Part shown: positions 19,291 to 31,200 of the stretch, in pieces | How positions within the stretch are numbered: position 1 is the first letter of the stretch | Layout of the letters: every line of letters begins with the position of its first letter | NCBI GenBank assembly: GCA_959347315.1 | Contig: OY365808.1 | Location: forward strand, 4,764,188-4,828,187 | DNA: 64,000 bases | Origin: Bimastos eiseni | Taxonomy: Eukaryota; Annelida; Clitellata; Crassiclitellata; Lumbricidae | Direction: 5' to 3' | Program-made: the position numbers and the translations under genes | Notes under the pieces: model-generated | Database searches by the model: none | What the model was told of the DNA's origin: nothing | Seen by the model: the letters and a program-made list of their open reading frames with translations, nothing else

Positions 19291-21299
19291 TGATGAAAGT
19301 GTTCTGTAAACAATTAAACATACATGCTCAGCACTGCATTTTAACACAGCTGTTATTATCTTTGTGGTGTTAACATTTCATTTCCTATTGTGACTAAAAC
19401 CATAAGATATTCTGTTAGTTTATTTATTGAATTAAATTTTTTAGTATTATGTCCTAATTTTTCATCTAAACATGTTGTAGGTGTTCATCTGAGCATGTCA
19501 TCTGTACATAGTGTAGCTCCGGTGTCAGTTATGATAAACAGCTGAACATTTTGTACCTAAATTAATATTTGTGATAAACAGGTAGTGTTGCTGAATTTTT
19601 TAGTTCAGAACTGGCAAATGGTGGTCTTGGCAATGAAGCAACGATTTCTCTAGTCTTTTCTGTTTTATATATGTTCATAGATGTAAATATTTTGGGCTGA
19701 TATGAAAGTTTTAAATGCGTTGCCTCTAACAATCGTTTGTGGAGTTCCCAGAGGTACTGTGACAGTATTAGTTAGGTTTGATCTTGTTGAGGAACTTCTC
19801 CACTGGTTTTCAGTTTACCTAGGACTAATATGAAAGGGATATCAAGCGGACGAAAACTCGGTCATTTACTTGGATTATGTCTGTGACTACATCCGGGACA
19901 TTTGGAGGACAAATCGGCACTTGATTTTGTTAACAAAACAAAACGATTTAACATATGAAATTTGCAATATAAATAACAAGTGTTCAAATGATGATTTTAT
20001 TTACTTGAGTAGCATAAATTTCAATTAACTTTTTGGCGATAACGTTATCCTGCCGAGACACCGGATGTCGCTTTATTCATTAGATGGCCAATCACAGACA
20101 TCACGTATCAGAAAAGGCGATCACTAATTAGCTAACGCATTGCAACTTCATATCCCTTCCGTATTAATTCAAGGCTCTACTATACTGGATTTGATTGCAT
20201 TACCATGTGTGGTTGAAGTATTATTTATGGCGCTGCAGGTATCAGTATTTCCAAATATATTTAAAATGATACTACTTATATTGCCAATATCATTGCTTAT
20301 AAAAATTTTATGTAAATGTCAAACTAATGATGAGTGAAATTAATGAGCACTTACAAAAGTATTTTCATTAATCTTATTAATTGCCATCTATTGTCTTCTG
20401 ACTTTCTGTTATCATCTGTGGAATAGAGCATCATCTTTAGTCGTCTGTGGGCATCTGTTGTCATCTTGCAGCATCTTTTTTACTCATTGCATATGTTGTC
20501 ATATTATGTCTGGTCATCTTGTGACAATGCCTGTCACTTTTCTTATAAGAACGTTGGCTAATTCTTTGCTGCTCACAATTATGACTTCCAATCTCTTTAC
20601 CCAAGAGTTACAACTCTTCTGCTGTCAGTGATCTGTGAGATTAAATTTTAGGTTTCTTACTGATGATTAATTGAAAAAGAATGATACTGCAATCCAAGCT
20701 ACTGCACACATATGCTTGCTTGCTCAGCAGCACTTACTAATGTTTATGCATTTGCCAAGAACTATATCAAGAACCATGCAAGACATTAGAAATTATAATT
20801 TTGTAATCATTTTCTATACAGCTACTTGATTGGCCTGAATACACATATGAAGTTCAATTGAATTAGGATGTTATGTTATCATTCGATCTAGATGATGAAT
20901 TTTAGATCATCTTTAGATCTGATATAATGATGAACGTTAATGTGTTGTAAGGCGGTTATCATGTATTATTAACAGACGCACAAACATCGAACATTAATGT
21001 TTGATCAAAGTAAGATTTGGTTTGATGAGAAGAACGCTCAATGAACGCCCGTTGAGTGAGCAGTCGTGACCGTATGTCAAGAATTGATTTAAGAACTTTT
21101 AATTCAATTCGTCACTTTCTTTATTATGCTGCAACAAAGCCTTATTAAATTATTTTTACCATTATTGTTTTATTTTTTTTTTTACTTTTTTGTTATCATA
21201 TTCATTTATGAACCAACGAACATGGATACAGACGCATTAGTTCGTTATTAAATACGTTATTATTGTTATTATTACTACACTGTTATTATGATTATACAT

Positions 21300-21370
21300 T
21301 TATTAATGACTAAGCATCAATAAATGAAGCTGAGCAATTGTCAGTGAAGAACTTGCTCAGAGTCCCTTAA
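21300..21370 (-). mobile_element. SINE body/tail fragment, inverted
   Basis: AAGCATCAATAAATGAAGCTGAGCAATTG, then GTGAAGAACTTGCTCAGAGT, matches the inverted body at 55855-55925 and 155-235. On the - strand it reads as the CTTGAGCAAGTTCTTCACTC-type SINE body. Confidence 0.5.
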
Positions 21371-22675
21371 TGATAACCATTTCAGGTATACCTGCAAGCT
21401 CTTCAACCAGTCGCCGCCATGTCCCGGAATTAGCTACCATATTCCAGCATGTGAATATCGTGTTTTGTTGTTTAATACAGCTTGTCACACCGTTGCGATA
21501 GTTCGTGTGCATGCTGAGTGACTCGCTGTATATATGAATCTGTAAAAGATGGAACTGAACATAATAATTATGAGTTTCTATATTCATAACTGATGTGATT
21601 GGATTTTGTCTGTCTGATGATGCAGTTGATACTGGAAACTGTGATGATCTCTTTACTTGCCTTTACTACGTAGTTGGTAAATAGCTACTTACCTAACTGT
21701 GTGATGAGCACTACCTTTACTACAATTGCAATCATTGTTTGCATGACTTTTGTTCATCATAAATGATTGCAATGTGTGTAGTAAATAATTGCTCTGGGAA
21801 TTTATGATCTGGGCGGTGAAGTTCTGTGATAATTTATCACCTGGCTAATAAAGTAAATGATTAATTACTTGTGATTACTTTGCCCTGTGGTAATCATCTA
21901 CCTTTGTGATAATTCACAAAAGCATTAAATTCAAACCGGTGTAGTTTCTATTTCGAAGTGTATGGTTAATGATAGTTGATCGGGATTTTCAATTGCAACT
22001 CTTCTACTAGCATTTCAATCTTTCTGGCCTAGGTCATGGCACTCTTCATGGCATCCTGGCTGTCTCTCGTATGTCCACTACTACCGCTCAGTCTATGAAC
22101 TTTGTCTGGATATCCAGACAGTTGCATATGAAGCTTGTGATGGGGCTACAGAAAACTGTAGTGTAGTGCTTATCCGCCATTGTAATTGTAACTGAATATT
22201 TTTAAGGTGCCGCTCAAAATAGATATGCTCCATCTCTCTTGGATTGATGTTGGATTGCCATCTTTAAATGGAGTGAACCATTTCTTTTTGAGATGTATAA
22301 TTTTTGTATATGGCTAAGATTCTATTCTGTATTTATCAGTTTTCTATGTTAAATGTTGTGGTCATGATATGACTTGTTTGGACATAATAAATGATGTTAT
22401 CACATGATGTAAATGTTATGTTATGCTGGATGTATGTGACAATCTGTTAAGTATTTATTTATTGAAGTCGTTGAGGAGACTACCCTTCGCATTTTCTAGT
22501 CGTACTTTCAGATATAGTCAGATGGAAGTAATTTTTAGTTGTTTGTGATGATCGTTTTCTTTTCTTGTGGCTTTATTTCTGCTGTCTTCTTCGTTTAGAT
22601 GTACTCACAGTTGTTTTCTCTTTTCTGAATGTGACTGTGTTCGGAGTTTCAGGTCGTAAACAATTTGCCTTAAGC

Positions 22676-23076
22676 CAGTGGTCTCCAGCCGGTGTACATA
22701 GAGTAATAATACAATGGAAATTTTTTTTGACCTGTAAAAATTGTGCTTAACATCTAAATCCTAGTTGAAATCTGTGCAACTGTAGACTATCATGGCCATA
22801 ATAGTGTACGTATAGGCTGCTGCAAAATTTGTGGTTTGCACTGGTAGTTAATTAAACTCTCACCCGGGTCACGACTCAACATTACGTGCAATGAAATGAC
22901 GACCACAAATGTCTAATATCTTGCATATTTAACAACGGGGAAGTTTAAAAGGCTCTGTTAGACTGTTTAAAAGTACCTCATATTTGTTGTGTTGTGTTTT
23001 TGGGGATTTTTCACAGATGGTCACTACTTTGGGATCTTTGGGGGTTGTGTGAGAAGTAGGTTGGGGACAACTGCTG
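22676..23076. mobile_element. Candidate hAT-type non-autonomous element
   Basis: The left end reads CAGTGGTCTCCAGCC. The right end, reverse-complemented, reads CAGCAGTTGTCCCCAACC. Both resemble the CAGNGGTNTCCAACC termini of some hAT families. I could not see a convincing 8-bp target duplication and there is no transposase frame. Confidence 0.4.
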
Positions 23077-23229
23077 TAAATGTCAGAATGTGCTAACAGG
23101 ATTTGTTTGTCTGTTAAGTTATGAGACTAACTGTTGTGTTTGTATGTTATAAGATGAACTAACAGGACACTGTTTGTTGTCTGTATGTTGAAAGATGAAC
23201 TATCTGGCTCTGTTGGTTGTCCATGTGCA

Positions 23230-23286
23230 ATAGAATAGGTAATAGAATAGGTAATAGAATAGGTAATAGAATAGGTAATAGAATAA
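23230..23286 (+). repeat. 12-bp tandem repeat
   Basis: AATAGAATAGGT is repeated almost perfectly about four and a half times. Confidence 0.9.
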
Positions 23287-24039
23287 ACAAACAGGACTCT
23301 GTTGTTTGTATGGCTTATGATTTGGAAGCACTTTTTTAAACACTGTTTAATAAACTAACCTGCTCTTCTTCTGATTTGATTCTTTCTGCCATCCGTAAAA
23401 TAAATAATCAAAGGCACAGCTTCTAAGATTAATTCTTCAAGTTAAAAGTATGCTATATAATTTTATCCAATTTCTGGATTAATGGGCATTTGTCAAACGT
23501 GATTAATAGGTAGTTCAGTTGGTGATTGGTGGTGGGGGTGGTGGTAAGCCAAAGAATAATTATATTATCTATTGTTTAACCTAAAATTCTTTCCCAAAAC
23601 TGTTTATCATCCAGTGCAGTACTTACTTGGCACCATCATAACCTTCTGGAATTTGACTTTCCCAGTAATTTTGGTGGTTGCTGCAAGTCAGAAGAATATA
23701 TCATCTAATGTTTAACTTACAATTCTTTCCTAAAAGTCTTTATCACTCAGTACAGTACTTACATTGTCTAACTCTTCACTAGCGACTTAGTTATTCCTAT
23801 CTTATAATAAGCACCATACCCTTCAAGAATTTGACTTTTCCATCTATTGCAACTGTAAGCTCTATATTTCTCTAAAGATAAGAACAGGGCACCAACTTAT
23901 TCATGAGGGCTGTCAAAGGAATCTGTACCTGTGTCTCTGAACTCTATCCTTGTATTCATCTATTTAAGTCTAATCTTTATCACGGAAGGAGCTGAAAATT
24001 CAAAGTTAACATTCCCACTCACAGTAATTACAAATACTT

Positions 24040-24170
24040 ACCAGTAGTTGCTGTTTCAAAGTAACTAATCAGCTACTAGTTACACTTTTGTAGGTAACTA
24101 GTTACTTATTCCTTTTCAGTAACTAGTTAGCTTACTATAATTAGTTACCCTTGAAAAGTAACTATTGAAC
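24040..24170. mobile_element. GTAACTAGTTAC-rich segment, possible hAT subterminal remnant
   Basis: Clustered palindromic GTAACTAGTTAC/AGTAACTA motifs recall the subterminal arrays of hAT MITEs and the TAGTTATAACTA arrays of the element at 28635-29487. No matching termini or target duplication found. Confidence 0.3.
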
Positions 24171-24489
24171 ACTTAATATGATGTTAATTCAGTCTGATGC
24201 TGTAGTTAAATACTGGATATGAAATGCTTGCAGTACGTTGAAATGCAAACATTTTTAAAGTGCCTCTCAAAGAGCTCCTCAATGCATTCCTAACTTGCAC
24301 AGACAAAGCTGGAGTGAATTAATTACAAGTTCATCCATTATCAGATGAAAAAGTCGCCACTGGTGGGCCCTTATATACATGTAATTAAAGTAGAAATATG
24401 AATCAAATTTCTTTGGAATCACATACATGGAAGGTAATTTTTAAATAAGCCTTACACTGTGGTACTTAAGTGAGTTTTAAGGTTATTAT

Positions 24490-24590
24490 TATATTGGTAA
24501 TTTTATTATTTATTATTATTTAATTACTTTTATTATTATTTTATTATTATTAGTATTATTTTATTATCTTCATTATTATTATTATCTGCA
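24490..24590 (+). repeat. ATT trinucleotide tract
   Basis: Interrupted TTATTATTA repeats. Confidence 0.85.
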
Positions 24591-24594
24591 TTTA

Positions 24595-24790
24595 ATAAGC
24601 ATCACTATCTAATGGCTAAGCTTCATTCAATGGTGCTAAGCAATTGTGATTTGTGAATGAAGGATATATGCTCAAGATCTCTACACAGTAACTCCTACAG
24701 AGCAGGATTGAACCTTCCTGTCTGCATTGCAAGACGGGCACTCTAAACCAAACAGCTACCCTATCCTGCACAGAAAGAGTTTCACATCTC
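24595..24790 (-). mobile_element. tRNA-derived SINE, inverted copy
   Basis: On the - strand: a tRNA-like head with GGTTCAATCC (B-box-like), then a body ending AGCAATTG ... TTGAATGAAGCTTAG. The body matches those at 55855-55995 (-) and 29505-29725 (+). Confidence 0.5.
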
Positions 24791-24980
24791 TTCCCCATAT
24801 CAGGATACTAATGAAAACTTAATATGACATTCACCTCCACTAGAGCAATAAATCCTTTATCTTGCTTCTTCCTTAAATTTTCTCATGGTGTCTTATGCTC
24901 CGAAGGAAGAACCAATGGGCATTTGAATTTCTAAAAAAATATAATTAAGAGTGCCTGCATTTTTTTTAAAAATCTGACAG

Positions 24981-25167
24981 ATTGTCCCGCCCATTCATGC
25001 GCAATCACCAGGACCAGAGCCACACGAAGAACTACTCGTCGATGCACAGCGCAAAGTCACTGCCGTCGATATTTCAGCCGAGGAGACCGATGAAGCACAG
25101 GGCATCAACAACCACTTGGTTCATCGAATCGAATGACGAGGACGAAGCAGAACTGACATACTGCTGA
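24981..25167 (+). CDS. PSD: Possible alternative last exon of PSD
   Basis: Acceptor TCTGACAG|ATTGTCC follows a T-rich stretch. Joined to a donor at 18581|18582 (phase 2), it reads SRPFMRNHQDQSHTKNYSSM, then SAKSLPSIFQPRRP and an acidic end ESNDEDEAELTYC before a stop. Composition is protein-like, and a good acceptor, matching phase and stop coincide, but I recognise no conserved motif. The intron would be 6.4 kb. It could instead be an unrelated frame. Confidence 0.4.
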
Positions 25168-26115
25168 ACAGGACTTCGTAGAATCAACACAATGGTCGAT
25201 TACCCGCTTCAAGCTATCCTATCCGGATTCTACTCCTGCTCCACCACACCACCACCATCATCATCACCTATTACCACCAATGCATCATTTTGTTTCCTCG
25301 ATTTGACCTCCCGGATTTTTACTTGGCACCGGAACGAAACGAGAAGCTTGGCTATTGTGGACTTTATTAATTTCGATATACCGCCGGTGATTACGTTGGT
25401 CTCCATGACATGGCCTTTCTGGGTGCTGAGAAATTTTCGAAGATTTACATTATGTTTACATTACTTTCCAATAACTGCTCAGGTTCAAAGAACTGAACTG
25501 AGCTTGTCATTGTTCAATTGTAACCTCGAGATTTCTACAGCACCCAAAAACGAAAGTTGTTGGAACCGGTTAATTCACAGTTGTTGGACCTTCTGCAAGA
25601 TCTCAAACAATGCTGCCTAATAGTAACATGTATGATATTTATAACTACACATTTTAAGTACCTCATGACAGCACTGCAGAAATGAACATCTAACAGACGT
25701 ATACAGGCCTGTTATAAGGCAGATTGGAAATGCACAATGCCCAGTAGAATGTAACAGAAGATATATGCAATGCAATACAGCACAATTCAACACATTCAGA
25801 GGCACAATTGGCTCCAGAGGAAGTGCCAGTTGATATACAATACAACACTAATTTTTAATGTGCCACTTAAACTAATGTTTTCTGCATTCAGTCATTTGTA
25901 ATGTAAAGTATTAAAAATGTACATTGCCAGCACTTCACACGAGAACTTATAAGCAACCAAAATAATTAATAACTGGTGCTTAATGAAATCTATACTAAAT
26001 TAATTCAAATCTGAAAGTGGGCCAGTATTTGTTTTGCAATTATCGAAATGTGTGTGTAAAGAAAAACTAAAAAAATAAATTAAGCAAACTTGAATTTCGT
26101 TCCATGTCAAGTTTC

Positions 26116-26121
26116 AATAAA
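26116..26121 (+). terminator. Candidate polyadenylation signal for the long PSD form
   Basis: AATAAA followed within 40 bases by TTATTAGTTTGTGC, a GU-rich downstream element. Another AATAAA lies at 26074-26079. Only relevant if the 24981 exon is used. Confidence 0.3.
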
Positions 26122-26442
26122 TTGATAAGATATTATTAGTTTGTGCTAATTTATTTTCCGTTCCATCTTGCAGAACAGTATTATGTGCATTTCTTGCTTT
26201 TAAAGTATGTTATAAAACATTCAAACAGCTATCAAGTTTCTGACCGTCATTTGACTATGATAGTTAAAATGTTTTAAAATCTGAATACTTTATTCATGGC
26301 CACAATGGTAATATATTGTGAACAATTATTAAACGATGACTGTCATAAGAACAGTTGAAGCACAAAATGAACTGTTTACCTCCATATCGCCAACTAATCC
26401 TTCCATTTTCTAAGCAGCAGCTACTTAACTGTATTTAAAATA

Positions 26443-26600
26443 TGTAGCGCGTGACTGCGCCTTGCATGGCTGCCGTACAGTAAAATTCGACTCCTGTCTA
26501 AACTTGAGATCACCTGTTCATACTTTACTTGTAATCATACTGTGGTGTGTCCGTTTTAAATCAATAAATGAAGATTATATCGTTAGTTACTCACTTTTCT
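26443..26600 (+). mobile_element. Interspersed element of the GCATGGCTGC family, copy B
   Basis: GCGCCTTGCATGGCTGC, TTCGACTCCT, GTTCATACTTTACTTGTAATC and ATACTGTG appear in the same order as in 15850-16010. Confidence 0.55.
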
Positions 26601-28077
26601 AAGTCCCTGTAATTTTAGTTCAGTAAGCATACAATTATAATATGCAAACTTGCTGAATTGCTATACAAAAAACTGGAAAACTGTTGCATATTATACAAAA
26701 TTGCATTTTAATTTACAGATGTGAGACACTTTAGCACATTTTGAACACATGACGTAAGTCTATCAGTGCATAGTTGCAAAGAAGTCACAATGAGCACTAC
26801 TTAATTGCATTTAAAAATTCACTAATCACAGGTTAACAATGGAAGCAACAATTGTCATAAGAACAGTGAGCGTCTGTGCATGCATCAAGACAATTAAGTA
26901 TCTCGCAATCATTAGATATAGACAACAACGATAAGATATGCAAATATTGCTTCATTATGTTACATCGTAATCTACCAACGTATGTACGAAACAGTCTGTC
27001 CAGTCAGAATTTAGCTGATCATTTTTAAGAACCTGTACTATGACTGGCTGTAAGGAGCCAGTTAGAGAGAGCCGCCTTAAAACAAGGCAATAGCAATTCA
27101 AAAATAAATAATCTCATGAGTTGGCTTCATGTGGCAGAAACACGAATAAAGCACCGTTAGATAGATTTTGCCTTTTAAAGGCTGGTTTAATGGCACATTG
27201 CTTTATGATCAAAAATTCTACTTGGAGACTAGATTTGCGTCGATGGCATTGAGAGACTATGACTAAGATGCTAAATACGGTAATACCCTTGCACTCATCT
27301 TAGACCCGCATATAGGTGCACGTGGTCGACATAACCGTAGTACCGTTTACCTGTAAGTTAAGCAAATCGAATAACCCTCGAAATTTTAACTTATCTGTCC
27401 GTAATTAACGTTCATGGTCTGGGATCATGAAGTGCCTGATATAGCAAAGTCATGGGAACCAGTTTATTCACAGGCGCTCGAGTTGTTTGTTATGATTGTC
27501 TTGAAACAAACAATAACATTGGCTCAGTATATACAAATTAGACTCATCTTCAAGGCCACTTCACGCCAAATGAACGCCACTTTCAAAATTTACTTACTGA
27601 AGTCTAGAATATTCGTGTTGGTGCTGTTCGATGAAAGTGTAAAGATAAAGTCGAATCTACTTCTGCACCAGATCCTGGTGCAGAAATTATACCATATTGC
27701 AACTTTGAGTATTCTCAGTCTACTTGTTTGGATATGCTTTGACTTCCATCGTGCACATACTGATCTTTATGTTGCCGACATGTTTCGGTAAGATCCTCAC
27801 AGACCTTGCTGCTGTAAAGCATCCAGCTTCGACCTCTCCAGTGTCGTTTTCATCAACACAACTGTCTCTAGCACTTCACATGGCAACAGCATGGTCTTCA
27901 TTTGTAAGGCTTGGATATAATTCATAATTTCACTGAGTAGTTCCCACATTCCTGCATTCACAGCACATTCACTCCTTTGAACTGCCTCATGCAATCAGCT
28001 TTGCAATCAGAAGGAATGGCCTCGCATCTGCCAACTGTAGGAAGTCAATCACTGAGTAGCCAATCTCATAACATTAG

Positions 28078-28206
28078 CTACGTCGTTGGTCGAAGGCTCT
28101 TGAGTGTGCTGAGCAGAGTTGTGTAACAAAATATATACTGATCCTGAGTCTGAATCATTCCGTGCCTTTGACGTCGCAATTCACGCGCAATGGACTCTAT
28201 GTCGAA
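28078..28206 (-). CDS. PTPN13: PTPN13 exon 30: PTP domain end
   Basis: Acceptor GTTGCAG|TTCGAC, phase 0. It encodes [20 protein letters not shown] then [20 protein letters not shown] and stop TAG (28078-28080). QTQDQ is the Q-loop that positions the hydrolytic water. The protein stops soon after the PTP fold, as in the family. Confidence 0.93.
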   Translation of the reverse strand, partial: FDIESIARELRRQRHGMIQTQDQYIFCYTTLLSTLKSLRPTT

Positions 28207-31200
28207 CTGCAACGAAAACAAAATAAGGCACCATTCAACTAAACACAGGACTATTTTAAGTAATTGAAAAGCGATTATTAGACACTGTGTTTGTTATCCG
28301 ACAAGAGCCATTTACTACGGTGTTTAGAATATTTTCTTTGTTCCCTCAGTCTGTTTAAAAGTTGCAACGGCTCTAACAAAAACTAGAATTCTTCTGAACC
28401 ACTTAAAACTCTTGCTATGCTACATTAGTACTATCTGCCAACTGGTACATAGGATTGTATTTTGCCAAATCTAAACAGAAAATACTGTTTATAATTTTCA
28501 AATAAAGACATGTAAAGCATCACATGTGAGGCTTCTTGCACTGGGAACACCTATGATTAGGTTATACTGTGAGAGGCACTTCATAAATTGGCAAATACAA
28601 TGCAATACAAAACGATATATTTAACAGTAGTATCCAGTGATGAGCACCAACTACTTGACTAGTAGTTAAAACTACTTTCTAACTACTTTCAAAATATGTA
28701 GTTATAACTACTATTTAACTACTTTAGATGACAAGTAGTTATAACTACTTTTGTAACTACCACATAAGTAGTTAACTACTTTTAAAACTACTTTGCTAAT
28801 GTTATGTCATGGAGAGTCATCAACAGTAGGCCTATGTAAATTTATTGCCAGTATTATTGCTGATATTCAACGTAAGTAATAAAAATGATCAGAAACACAA
28901 TGACATATCTAATTGTAAACTAACAAGGACAAGAACTGCTAGGACTTGCAACAAAGCACCCTGATCAGAGCACAGTTTTAGCAGTAACATAAGCCAACTT
29001 GTTACAACTTCAAAAATGTCTAGCCTAAAAAGTCCAGAACTGTAGAACTCTTCAAAAATGTTAATGTTCAGAATCAAACAGCAGTGTATATATATTATAC
29101 TACAAGTGATATATACTATATCACTGTATATCTCGCCTTTTGCTGTCTGCATCAACCGTGCTTCTTCAATTCCTCACAAAATAGTATGCACAAATTTTAA
29201 TGAACAATAATATTACATAGCAAATTTACTCATGAGTTTATATGGGCAACGTCCATGTTTGTTGTGAAATAACAGAAGTTGCTGTAAGACGGAACTAGTA
29301 AATAGAAAAAAGTGTAATTAATGTGAAATATAGTAGTTAACTTAAAACTACTTGATAAAAGTAGTTATAACTATATTTTTAAACTACTTGAGTTTCTTAA
29401 AAACTAGTTATAACTACTAGGCAACTACTTCCATAGTAGTTATAACTACTAGTTAATAACTACAGTAGTTAAAAGTGCCCATCACTGGTAGTACCTGCTT
29501 CACCCTTCAGTGGTTGGCTAAGTGGTTATAAATGCATGAAAAGAGTACAAACTGGATTGTTACATGAAGCATACAGGTGGGATCCTCATCCAAGGCAGTC
29601 ACTTCATAGGGACCTTGAGCAAGTCCTTTGCACACAGTTGCTCTGCATAGAATAGCATTTGCACCATCCGTGCATATGTGCAGGTCTGAACCTTGTAAGA
29701 AGGGCAATATCACCATACCAAAATGCAATTGTATTGTATTGTATTGTAAGGTGTCTTTTAATTCAATTCCTTTGTTCATGTCCTTTCAACTGTTAGACAA
29801 TGCTTCTGACGAGTTTCTACCAACCCGGGGTGTATCAACGAATGCTACCGTCTTACCTTCATGTATCTCTTACCCACCTTCAGGTCCTGTTCGATCATGG
29901 CTAGGCAGATGTCGATGGTGAGCAAGGCACCAGTACGTCCAACTCCAGCACTGCAGTGAGCCAGAATGGGACCGTTGCTCTGGCATGCATCATGCATCAA
30001 ACGAACGAACTACAACAAATAATTAATTAATTATTAATTCTTTACTAATTGTTCATTCTTTACAAAATTATTGACACAGGTTGGTTAGAGCAGAAAGTAT
30101 AGATGTGAGCCTCCTATCTTGTGTATATGAACCCCAAGCAATTCATTTGCAAACAATGATGCTCTGGACCATCGCTGTTAGCCATTTAAGCACTTAGCCA
30201 TATAGCCATTAAGTCAGCAATCAAAGCAAAACCTAAATGGTCAATACAGTCTTACATTCCCACCTCTGACAACCTCTGAATCTAAATCTCTGAGTAGCCA
30301 ACAACTGACCTTGAGAATGGCTATTCCGTTTTCTGGAGTGTTGTGGTCTGGCCAGGTCATAAAGTTGAGATGCGTGATCAGTCGTGATGCACCACTCGGC
30401 AAGTCGTCCATTTGAAAGAATCGTACAATACAGTTCGGCAGAGAATGACACTCCATCGCAGTCACACGAAATCTGCAGCCGCCAAAAATGGATGAATATA
30501 CTAGCAACTGGGTTAAGGAACTGGCTTCCCGTCATACCTAGAATTCCATACAAGAGTTTGCTCTTGTTTTCTAGAACCCAGAGAGGTGGGTCCCTAAGTG
30601 TCCCTGTGATTGAATGTCTAAATCGTCCCCTCTGATCTGCCAATCGACATAGTCCCTGTGTCCCTCGCGCATGGACTGCCCTGGCACAGTATAGGGCACT
30701 TGCAATTGTGGGCCCCTTCCTCTTCTCAACCATTTTTCTAAGATTCGGGCAGAGGCCTCTTCTATATCCGTCCATCCGTTCATTTCCCCGGAACTCACAT
30801 GCTGAAAGCATCTCTGAATAGAGATGTAGTACTGCAAGAGTGTACTGCAAGATACACTTGACAAATTTACAAATACAATACAATACAACTGGGTTAAATT
30901 TTTTCCATATATGTTAAAAAGTAATTTCTTTCTATCACAGACAGCCAAGAATTAAGTGAACAGCTTTTGGAGTAACAATATATTACATATAGTTTTTCCA
31001 TATATCTTAAATTTTTTCCATACATCTTAAAAAGTAATTTCTTTTTATCACAGACAGCCAAGAATTTGGCTCCACTTCCAACCAACTTGCTCTTTGCCAA
31101 TCTATTGAATCACTCTCTGCTGATCTCAACTGTTGGATGTTCTCAAACAGTCTCTCACTCAATTCTTCCCAGACTCAATTGATCTGGTTGGGCACCCGCC

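Larger units (their letters stand above)
18637..24980 (+). other. 3' flank or long last intron of PSD
   Basis: No conserved exon seen. It contains copy B of the 13540 dispersed repeat (19075-19290), an internal 37-bp duplication (19165-19240), AT-rich sequence, a SINE tail (21300-21370), a hAT-like candidate (22676-23076), a 12-bp minisatellite (23230-23286), a GTAACTAGTTAC-rich segment (24040-24170), an ATT tract (24490-24590) and an inverted SINE (24595-24790). Whether it is intron or intergenic depends on use of the 24981 exon. Confidence 0.55.
25168..28077. other. Intergenic region between the two convergent genes
   Basis: No conserved coding exon. It should contain both 3' untranslated regions. 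Candidate poly(A) hexamers are AATAAA at 26074-26079 and 26116-26121 (+, the latter followed by T/GT-rich sequence) and, for the phosphatase, TTTATT on + at 27463-27468. A GCATGGCTGC-family repeat lies at 26443-26600. The 142-codon frame at 25192-25620 and the 125-codon frame at 27414-27791 look like untranslated sequence. Confidence 0.55.

Noticed and set aside
25192..25620. 142-codon frame on + after the alternative PSD exon
   Set aside because: No recognisable motif and no splice or family support; most likely untranslated sequence.
30233..30883. 216-codon frame on - spanning PTP exon 28
   Set aside because: Only 30310-30472 is a real exon. The rest is intron and antisense LINE debris held open by chance.
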